Assembly (NCBI GenBank): GCA_937872475.1
Contig: CALMSY010000022.1
Coordinates: 62,001-126,000 of the forward strand
DNA: 64,000 bases
Source of the DNA: 67-14 sp020438345
GTDB lineage: Bacteria; Actinomycetota; Thermoleophilia; Solirubrobacterales; 70-9
Reading direction: 5' to 3'
Shown: piece by piece, positions 52,933 to 60,557 of the stretch
Layout: every line of letters begins with the position of its first letter
Numbering within the stretch: the stretch's first letter is position 1
The notes under the pieces: model-generated
Told to the model about the DNA's origin: nothing
Database searches by the model: none
What the model saw: only the letters and a program-made list of their open reading frames with translations
Translations under genes and position numbers: made by a program

Positions 52933-54366
52933 ATGCCTTCGGGGTCCGGGGAAACCAACCTCGTCCGGGCTGCCGCCGCGGGGGACGGCCCGGCGTTCGC
53001 AAGCCTTTACGAGACTTATGAACAGCGCATCTTCAACTATCTGCTGCGACTTCTCGGAGACCGGCACGAAGCCGAAGATGCAACCCAGGAAGCATTCATC
53101 CGGGTCATGGCCAAACTGCCCGAACTCGATGCGGACGAACTCCAGTTCGGACCCTATCTCTATACCGCTGCCCGAAACGCCGGATACGACGTGATTTCCA
53201 AACGAAAGAGACTGGAACCGACCGGACCGGTGCCCGCGGAAGCCGAATCTCCATACCGGGGCGAGCTTTCTGACATCGAAGTCGATCCCGAGCGTTCAGC
53301 CCTCGCTTCATCGCAGGATTCGGCCGTGCGGTCAGCCAACGAGCGTCTGCCGGAGCGGCAGCGGGAAGTTCTCGTATTGCGGGAACTTGAGGGCTTGAGC
53401 TATGACGAAATCGCCTCGGTGATGGAAATGAAGTCGAATGCGGTTGCCCAGCTGATCTCCAGGGCGCGGATCGGCCTCCGCAAGGAAATGCAGGCCGGTG
53501 CGGCTGCCTCTGTGGCTTTGGCCACCGCCGATTGCGAGACGGCGCATCTCGCTCTCGCCTGTCGCCAGGATGGACAGGGCGGCTTCGATGCGGACTGGCT
53601 GAACGCCCATCTGGCCGGTTGTTCCAACTGCAGGATCGCCGGTGAAGAGATGGCCGAAGCCGGAGTTTCCTACCGAGCCTGGGCGCCGGTCCTGCCAGCT
53701 GCCTGGATATTCCGGGAAGTGATGGCTAAGGCAAGCGAGATCAACGGCAACGACTGGTCGGAGGTGGAACGACCGTCTGGTCCGGGCGGCGGGAACCCGA
53801 GTCGTGGATCCCATTCAGGTTCCAGCCGCAAGGCAGCTTTGGCTGGAAGTCTCGCTTTGCTTCTGGCCGGACTATTCGCGGTCTTGTTAATGGCTGACGC
53901 AAATGCTCCAGAGCGGATCAAACCGGCGAGCAAGACGGTGGAGAAACCGGCGGTGGAGATGGCCCGCGTTCGGGAGAAGAAGGGTTTCGGAAAGGCGAAA
54001 AAGCGGGATGAGCCAGGCGAAACTGTGATCGCCGACCTGGATCAAGCGGGAAACCCGGTGCTGGTCCCGGCTTCCGGCGGTCCCGCGGGTTCGAGCCCGA
54101 CTGGACCAGTCAAGCCGGATGCCACGGACAACAGCAGCGGGACTGGGGACGGGACTGGCAAGGAGCTGTCGCGTCCGGATCCGGTCGACAAGCCGGTCAG
54201 GCCTGACCCTGAACCGGATGAACCGGAAACACCGGTGGGGCCGGTTCCGGGAGGACCGACAACCCCGGAACCCGGCGGACCTACAACCCCGGTCCCAGGT
54301 GGTCCGACAACCCCGATTCCGGGCGGACCCACATCCCCGGTCCCGGGCGGTCCGATCCCGGGCTGA
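52933..54366 (+). CDS. ECF sigma factor fused to a zinc anti-sigma-like domain, membrane helix and PGG-repeat tail
   Basis: 477 aa. Residue numbers below count from the alternative GTG 52927 (subtract two for ATG). Sigma region 2 (about 25-95: Y-E-Q-R-I-F-N-Y-L-L, D-A-T-Q-E-A-F) and region 4 (about 134-187: L-P-E-R-Q-R-E-V-L-V-L-R, Y-D-E-I-A) are intact. They are followed by a ZAS-like site: C203, H207, H228, C232, C235 in H-L-A-G-C-S-N-C. A hydrophobic helix spans about 303-323. After it come a Lys-rich stretch and Pro/Gly-rich repeats (P-G-G-P-T-T-P-x, 438-479) that would lie outside. The anti-sigma function therefore seems fused in cis. Inference: the signal is sensed or the factor released through the membrane part. 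Start chosen by TAGATT spacing. Confidence 0.85.
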   Translation: MPSGSGETNLVRAAAAGDGPAFASLYETYEQRIFNYLLRLLGDRHEAEDATQEAFIRVMAKLPELDADELQFGPYLYTAARNAGYDVISKRKRLEPTGPVPAEAESPYRGELSDIEVDPERSALASSQDSAVRSANERLPERQREVLVLRELEGLSYDEIASVMEMKSNAVAQLISRARIGLRKEMQAGAAASVALATADCETAHLALACRQDGQGGFDADWLNAHLAGCSNCRIAGEEMAEAGVSYRAWAPVLPAAWIFREVMAKASEINGNDWSEVERPSGPGGGNPSRGSHSGSSRKAALAGSLALLLAGLFAVLLMADANAPERIKPASKTVEKPAVEMARVREKKGFGKAKKRDEPGETVIADLDQAGNPVLVPASGGPAGSSPTGPVKPDATDNSSGTGDGTGKELSRPDPVDKPVRPDPEPDEPETPVGPVPGGPTTPEPGGPTTPVPGGPTTPIPGGPTSPVPGGPIPG

Positions 54367-54368
54367 AA

Positions 54369-55076
54369 TCAGCCGGTGTGGTCTACCCGCATCGCCTGGG
54401 CGAGGGTCAGGCCGAGCACATGCCTGGTGCCTCCGATTCGGACTGTGATCGGTCCGTCGAAGGGCTGACGTTCGGTCAGCTCCAGTTTGTCGCCGACCGC
54501 GATCCCACATTCACTCAGATAGGCGAGCATCTCGGGGTTCGCATCCGAGACTCGCGCGAAGCGGGCGGTATCACCGGGGGCGAGGTCGGCCAACGCGGCA
54601 GTTTCCGTTTCGTCGATTTCGAGATCCCGATCGGGGATCGGATCCCCGTGGGGGTCGAAGGCAGGGTCACCGAGCTTTGTCGAGATCAGGTCGGTCAGAT
54701 CCTCGGACAGCGCATGTTCGAGTATTTCGGCTTCGTCGTGGACACGATCCCAGGGCACGTCGAGGACTTCGGCGAGAAAGAGTTCCAGCAGCCGGTGACG
54801 GCGCAGAACGGTCATCGCGACTCTGGTTCCCTCGGCGGTGAGCCGGACTCCATGGTAAGGAACCCTTTCGACCAGCCCCGCTTCGTCAAGCTTCTTGATC
54901 ATGGCCGAGACCGATCCGGCCTTGACCCCCAGCTTCCCCGCGAGGTCATTGGTGGAAGCCGTTTCCGAGCCCCAGCCGGTCAGGGAGTAAATCGCCTTCG
55001 TGTAGTCCTCGACAGCCGCTGTCGGCAGCCGGTTCCCGGTCGTCTCACCAGTTTGGTCTGGGGCATTCGTGCTCAC
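54369..55076 (-). CDS. DtxR/MntR-family metal-dependent regulator
   Basis: 235 aa. N-terminal winged helix (about 22-80: A-V-E-D-Y-T-K-A-I-Y, G-V-K-A-G-S-V-S-A-M-I-K-K-L), the dimerisation/metal region with H-R-L-L-E-L-F-L, H-D-E-A-E-I-L-E-H and D-P-H-G-D-P-I-P (about 90-150), and a C-terminal SH3/FeoA-like domain (about 160-230). Family members repress metal-uptake genes when Fe or Mn is bound. GTG 55076 follows TAGGCT by six bases. The oxidase-ZIP operon and copA lie nearby, so it is a candidate controller of 50500-52784. Confidence 0.92.
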   Translation of the reverse strand: MSTNAPDQTGETTGNRLPTAAVEDYTKAIYSLTGWGSETASTNDLAGKLGVKAGSVSAMIKKLDEAGLVERVPYHGVRLTAEGTRVAMTVLRRHRLLELFLAEVLDVPWDRVHDEAEILEHALSEDLTDLISTKLGDPAFDPHGDPIPDRDLEIDETETAALADLAPGDTARFARVSDANPEMLAYLSECGIAVGDKLELTERQPFDGPITVRIGGTRHVLGLTLAQAMRVDHTG

Positions 55077-55082
55077 ATGTTG

Positions 55083-55088
55083 AGCCTA
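55083..55088 (-). promoter_or_regulatory. -10 box of the DtxR-type gene (leaderless)
   Basis: TAGGCT on the minus strand, six bases, GTG 55076; no Shine-Dalgarno. Confidence 0.5.
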
Positions 55089-55127
55089 GAGGTTGCGGTC
55101 GAAACATTGAGCCGAACCAGCTCGTGG

Positions 55128-57398
55128 TCAGCGGCCGAAGCGACGAAGGCGAAGAGAGTTCGAGACCACAAACAGCGAGCTCAGAGCCATGGCGGCACCG
55201 GCAAGCATCGGGTTGAGACGACCGGTCATCGCTACCGGGATCAGGATCACGTTGTAGAAGAAGGCGAAGAAGAGGTTCTGCTTGATGGTGCGGAGAGTTG
55301 CACGGCTGAGCCGGATTGCCGCCGCGGCACCACGCGGGTCACCGGAAACGAGAGTGAGGTCGGAGGCCTCGATGGCCACATCGGAACCGGTGCCGATCGC
55401 CAGTCCGAGGTCCGCCTGGGCGAGGGCAGGGGAGTCGTTCACACCGTCCCCGACCATCGCAACGACACGGCCATCCTCCTGCAGCGTCCGGACCGCGTCG
55501 ACCTTCTCGCCGGGGAGGACTTCTGAAATCACCCGGTCGATGCCGACCGCCGCTGCAACCGCATCCGCGGTTGCCTGGTTGTCGCCGGTCAGCAAAACCG
55601 GTTCAAGCCCAAGTGCCTTCAGTTCATCTATCGCCTGGGGGCTTTCCCCCTTGACCCGATCAGCGACCGCGAGAAGGACCCGGGGCCGGCCATCCCAGCC
55701 GGCAACAACGGCCGTTTGACCCTTTTCATGGGCAAGGTCGAGAGCAGACCGGAGTTCCCCTTTCAGCGCGCCAAACCTCTCTTCAAGCAGGGCGGGGCGG
55801 CCGATCAGAATGTCGAGTCCGTCGACGGTCCCTTCGACGCCCAGGCCTTCCAGGTTGCGAAAGTTCCCGACCGCAGGCAGTGGCCCTTCCGAGCGGGCCG
55901 CGTCGGCGATTGCCCTGGCGATCGGGTGCTCGGAGGCATTTTCGAGCGCGCCGGCCAGTCGAAGGGCCTGCTCACGATTGCTGCCGGACGCGGCTGTCAC
56001 AGATTCCAGGGTCATCTCGCCGGTGGTCAGGGTGCCTGTCTTGTCGAGCAGAATCGTGTCTACCTGGCGGGTTGATTCCAGTACTTCCGCGCCCTTGATC
56101 AGCAGGCCGAGGCCAGCCCCGCGTGAGGTCCCGACCAGCAGGGCAAGTGATGTGGCCAACCCGAGCGCACAGGGGCAGGCGATGATCAGCACCGAGACGG
56201 CAGCCGTCATCGCAAAGGCCGCCCCGGAGCCTTCGATCAGCCAGAAGACCAGCGTAAGAGAAGCGAGAACCAGTACGACGGGCACGAAGACTCCCGAAAT
56301 CCGGTCTGCGAGGCGCTGGACGGGGGCCTTGCCGGTCTGGGCTTCTTCGACCATTCGGGCGATCTGGGCCAGGGCTGTTTCCGCCCCGACATTTGTCGCC
56401 TCGACCACGAGACGACCCGAAGTGTTGACCGAGGCACCGACCACCTTGGCTCCTGGCCCTCTCTCAACCGGGACCGATTCCCCGGTCAGCAATGATTCAT
56501 CGAGCGCGGATTCACCATCGACAACGATTCCGTCCGTCGCGACTTTTTCACCCGGGCGGACGATGAACCGGTCACCTTCCCGGAGTTCCGCAACCGGGAT
56601 CCTGCGTTCGCTGCCATCCGGTTCAAGCAGTGAAGCTTCCCGGGCTCCCATTTCGAGCAGAGCCTTCAGGGCATTGCCGGCTCTGTCTTTGGCCCGTTCT
56701 TCGGCCCAGCGGCCAGCCAGCAGGAAGGTAGTGACAACTCCTGCCACTTCGAAGTAGATCTCGTGGAGTCCCTGGCTCTTTTCGGGGGCCAGGCTGAACT
56801 CCATTGTCATGCCGATCTGTCCTGCCTCGCCGAAGAGCAGGGCAGCCAGGCTCCAGAAGAAGGCGGCGAGGGTTCCCAGAGAGATCAGCGTGTCCATGTT
56901 GGAGTTGCCGTGACGGGCAGCCTTGAGGGCCGAGCGGTGGAAGGGAAGGCCACCCCAGAAGACCACCGGAATTGCCAGCGCAAGTGAAACCCACTGCCAG
57001 TAGTCGAACTGAAGCGATGAAATCATCGCCATCAGAAAGAGCGGCACCGTGAGGATCGTGCTGATCAGAAAACGGTGATACAGGCTGGAGGCGGATGCGA
57101 CCGAATGGTGCATGTGGTCGTGGTCCTCGTGGTGTTCCGAATGGGCATCGCGTTCGGCATGGGTCGGGGCACTGAGCGCTGCCGTGTAACCGACCGAATC
57201 CACTGCCCGTATGAAGTCCTCCGGACCGGCTGCCTCGGGGTCGAAGCTGACGGTCGCCTTCCTGGTGGCGAAGTTGACGGAGGCTTCCACCCCCTCGAGT
57301 GCGTTGAGGCTCTTTTCGACTTTGGCGACGCAGGAAGCGCAGCTCATGTCCGGGACCTCGAAGCTCAGCTTCTCGTTTTCGGCGGATTCGATCACCAT
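55128..57398 (-). CDS. copA: Copper-exporting P1B-type ATPase
   Basis: 756 aa. N-terminal HMA domain with metal-binding C20-x-x-C23 in D-M-S-C-A-S-C, a His-rich linker (H-S-E-H-H-E-D-H-D-H-M-H-H), about eight membrane helices, the C-P-C metal-transport motif at C408-C410, phosphorylation site D452 in D-K-T-G-T, and G-D-G-V-N-D. This is the Cu(I) exporter pattern. The promoter and CsoR-like operator abut the start. Starts at ATG 57398 or, given the -10 position, GTG 57395 as a leaderless start. Divergent from the glutaminase gene. Confidence 0.95.
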   Translation of the reverse strand: MVIESAENEKLSFEVPDMSCASCVAKVEKSLNALEGVEASVNFATRKATVSFDPEAAGPEDFIRAVDSVGYTAALSAPTHAERDAHSEHHEDHDHMHHSVASASSLYHRFLISTILTVPLFLMAMISSLQFDYWQWVSLALAIPVVFWGGLPFHRSALKAARHGNSNMDTLISLGTLAAFFWSLAALLFGEAGQIGMTMEFSLAPEKSQGLHEIYFEVAGVVTTFLLAGRWAEERAKDRAGNALKALLEMGAREASLLEPDGSERRIPVAELREGDRFIVRPGEKVATDGIVVDGESALDESLLTGESVPVERGPGAKVVGASVNTSGRLVVEATNVGAETALAQIARMVEEAQTGKAPVQRLADRISGVFVPVVLVLASLTLVFWLIEGSGAAFAMTAAVSVLIIACPCALGLATSLALLVGTSRGAGLGLLIKGAEVLESTRQVDTILLDKTGTLTTGEMTLESVTAASGSNREQALRLAGALENASEHPIARAIADAARSEGPLPAVGNFRNLEGLGVEGTVDGLDILIGRPALLEERFGALKGELRSALDLAHEKGQTAVVAGWDGRPRVLLAVADRVKGESPQAIDELKALGLEPVLLTGDNQATADAVAAAVGIDRVISEVLPGEKVDAVRTLQEDGRVVAMVGDGVNDSPALAQADLGLAIGTGSDVAIEASDLTLVSGDPRGAAAAIRLSRATLRTIKQNLFFAFFYNVILIPVAMTGRLNPMLAGAAMALSSLFVVSNSLRLRRFGR

Positions 57399-57401
57399 TC
57401 G

Positions 57402-57429
57402 AGTATACCCCTGGGGGGTATAAAGTCAA
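57402..57429 (-). promoter_or_regulatory. copA promoter (-35 TTGACT, -10 TATACT)
   Basis: TTGACT (57429-57424), a 16-base spacer and TATACT (57407-57402). The -10 ends three bases before ATG 57398 and six before GTG 57395, so transcription begins at or inside the start codons and the mRNA is leaderless. Confidence 0.75.
57404..57422 (-). promoter_or_regulatory. CsoR-type copper operator over the copA promoter
   Basis: TATACCCC-TGG-GGGGTATA, perfect eight-base arms with a three-base spacer. It covers most of the spacer and the -10 of copA. C/G-rich inverted repeats with TATACCCC arms are typical of CsoR. No csoR gene is in the window. Confidence 0.75.
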
Positions 57430-57435
57430 GTCCGG

Positions 57436-57465
57436 TTGTTCCTTGCCTGTCCTGCTCGCAATACT
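57436..57465 (+). promoter_or_regulatory. Putative glsA promoter (leaderless)
   Basis: TTGTTC at 57436-57441, an 18-base spacer, AATACT at 57460-57465, then six bases to ATG 57472. No Shine-Dalgarno. Confidence 0.45.
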
Positions 57466-57471
57466 TCCCTC

Positions 57472-59319
57472 ATGCCTGCCCCCGAAACAAGCACTCGAAC
57501 CTCATCGCCCGTCCAGGCGTTGCTTGAGCGGCTCCACGAACGCCACGCTCCCGACACCTCGGGTGAAGTCGCGTCCTACATCCCGGAACTGGCCACCGCT
57601 GATCCGGGCTGGTTCGGGATTTCGATGGTCACGGCCGATGGTTCAACGTATGAGGTCGGCGATACCCGGCGGAAGTTCACGATCCAGTCGATCTCCAAGC
57701 CGCTCACCTTCGCGCTTGCCCTCGAGGCGGTCGGAGAGCAGGAGGTACGCAGGCACGTTGACGTGGAGCCGAGTGGCGAGGCGTTCAACTCGATCACCCT
57801 GCAGCCGGGGACCGGGCTGCCGCTCAACCCGATGGTCAACGCTGGCGCGATCGCTACCACGTCACTGATCACATCCCTCGGCTTCGACAGGCCGATTGAC
57901 CGGATACTCAACGAGTACTCGGCTTTCGCCGGGCGGGACCTGGATATCGACGAGGAAGTGTTCAGCTCGGAAAACGAGACCGGCCACCGCAACCGGGCAA
58001 TCGCCCACCTGCTTCGTAACGCCAACGTGTTCGACGATGGAGTCGAGGATGTGGTTGAGACGTACTTTCGTCAATGCGCGACGCTGGTTGACTGCCGGGA
58101 TCTCGCCACGATCGCGGCCACTCTCGCCTCGACAGGAGTGAATCCGGTCACCCGGGAACGAGTGTTGAGGGAAGACACGGTCCGCAATGTGCTCAGCGTG
58201 ATGGCCAGCTGCGGCATGTACGACGCAGCAGGCGACTGGCTTTACACGGTCGGCCTGCCAGCCAAGTCCGGCGTGGCCGGCGGAATCATCGCGGTGCTGC
58301 CGGGGCAGCTCGGCATTGCGGTCTACTCGCCGCCGCTCGACGTCCACGGAAACAGCGTCCGCGGAGTCAAGGTCTGCGAGGACATCTCGGATGAGCTTCA
58401 CCTTCATGTGATGAGTCCGGCCCGGCGCCCGCCACCACCGGTCCGGGTTGAGAGAACCTGCCTGAACTCGCGGTCAAAGCGGCTGCGCAGCAGGGTCGAA
58501 CAGGCGATCCTGACCGAGCATGGTCACCGGGCAAGAGTATTTGAACTCCAGGGAGAGCTTTCGTTCGCGGCGGGCGAGCTGGTCACCAGCTCGGCCCTGG
58601 CCGATGCGGATGAAACCGATTTCGCCGTTCTGGATTTCAATGCGGTGCGATCGATCGATCTGATCGATGTCCCGATCTTCAGCCATCTGGTCGAAAGTTA
58701 CGAGGAGACGGGAGGTGAAATCGCCTTCTCGGATATTGACCGGCACCCGCTCTTCGCCGATGCGCTGAGCCGCCAGCGTGATCAGGATGGCATCCATCCG
58801 GTTCGGACTTTCGCGGATCTCGACCTGGCGCTTGAATGGTGCGAGCAGGGTCTGATCGACAGGTACGGTGACATTGATCCAGACCCGGAACTGGGCCTTG
58901 CCCAGCATGGAGCGACAATCGGCATGAGTCCCGAGCAGATCACTCTGCTTGCGAGCCATCTCGATCACCGTGATTACGAGGCCGGTGACCTGATCTACGA
59001 CGAGACGGAAACCGCGGTGCACGAGATGCTTCTGGTCACTTCCGGAAAGATCAGCGTCCTGATCCGGACTGAAGGCGGAGATCACCGGCGGGTCGCCACG
59101 CTCTCGCCCGGCATGACCCTGGGCGAAGTCGCGATGCTGAGTGGCGGCGAGCGAATCGGAACCTCGGTGGCTGACACCCGGGTTGCGGCCTATGTGCTCG
59201 AGTCCGGTGACCTCGAGGTGCTTCGCTCGACCGACCCGTCACTGGTGGCGATTCTCTTCGAGAACCTGATCAAGATGATGGCGGTCCGGGTCAGCAACCT
59301 CCGCGACAACATTCACTGA
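57472..59319 (+). CDS. glsA: Glutaminase with STAS and cyclic-nucleotide-binding domains
   Basis: 615 aa, twice the size of a single-domain glutaminase (about 310 aa). Residues about 12-320 are the serine-dependent beta-lactamase-fold glutaminase: catalytic S73-I-S-K76 (Q-S-I-S-K-P), F-N-S-I-T, N-P-M-V-N-A-G-A-I, and K-S-G-V-A-G-G. Then a STAS domain (about 345-450: V-F-E-L-Q-G-E-L-S-F, V-L-D-F) and a C-terminal cNMP-binding domain (about 495-600) with G-M-T-L-G-E-V-A-M-L. It hydrolyses glutamine to glutamate and NH3; the extra domains should make activity respond to a nucleotide or partner. ATG 57472 is favoured by the AATACT box six bases upstream. Confidence 0.9.
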   Translation: MPAPETSTRTSSPVQALLERLHERHAPDTSGEVASYIPELATADPGWFGISMVTADGSTYEVGDTRRKFTIQSISKPLTFALALEAVGEQEVRRHVDVEPSGEAFNSITLQPGTGLPLNPMVNAGAIATTSLITSLGFDRPIDRILNEYSAFAGRDLDIDEEVFSSENETGHRNRAIAHLLRNANVFDDGVEDVVETYFRQCATLVDCRDLATIAATLASTGVNPVTRERVLREDTVRNVLSVMASCGMYDAAGDWLYTVGLPAKSGVAGGIIAVLPGQLGIAVYSPPLDVHGNSVRGVKVCEDISDELHLHVMSPARRPPPPVRVERTCLNSRSKRLRSRVEQAILTEHGHRARVFELQGELSFAAGELVTSSALADADETDFAVLDFNAVRSIDLIDVPIFSHLVESYEETGGEIAFSDIDRHPLFADALSRQRDQDGIHPVRTFADLDLALEWCEQGLIDRYGDIDPDPELGLAQHGATIGMSPEQITLLASHLDHRDYEAGDLIYDETETAVHEMLLVTSGKISVLIRTEGGDHRRVATLSPGMTLGEVAMLSGGERIGTSVADTRVAAYVLESGDLEVLRSTDPSLVAILFENLIKMMAVRVSNLRDNIH

Positions 59320-59373
59320 CCAGGCACAGGGACCTGCCGATTTCCCGGCCGGAATCCGAAGTCCTGTGACGGG

Positions 59374-60450
<1,077 letters not shown>

Positions 60451-60521
60451 CGCAGGACAGATTAGGGATAGACCGGACCGATTGACGGCTGGACCGCATC
60501 GAATGCCGGCAGCGGTGGTTT

Positions 60522-60542
60522 ATATTGACGTCTAGTCAATAT
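60522..60542 (+). promoter_or_regulatory. TetR-type inverted repeat at the DUF6351 gene
   Basis: ATATTGAC-GTCTA-GTCAATAT: eight-base perfect arms, five-base spacer, just upstream of the GAGGAGG ribosome-binding site of ATG 60558. TTGAC/GTCAA arms resemble TetR-family operators. The cognate regulator is not in the window. Confidence 0.6.
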
Positions 60543-60557
60543 CGAGGAGGCCTTCTG

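Noticed and set aside
54247..54366. Regular short DNA repeats resembling a CRISPR or minisatellite
   Set aside because: They are in-frame codon repeats for P-G-G-P-T-T-P with wobble differences and no spacers.
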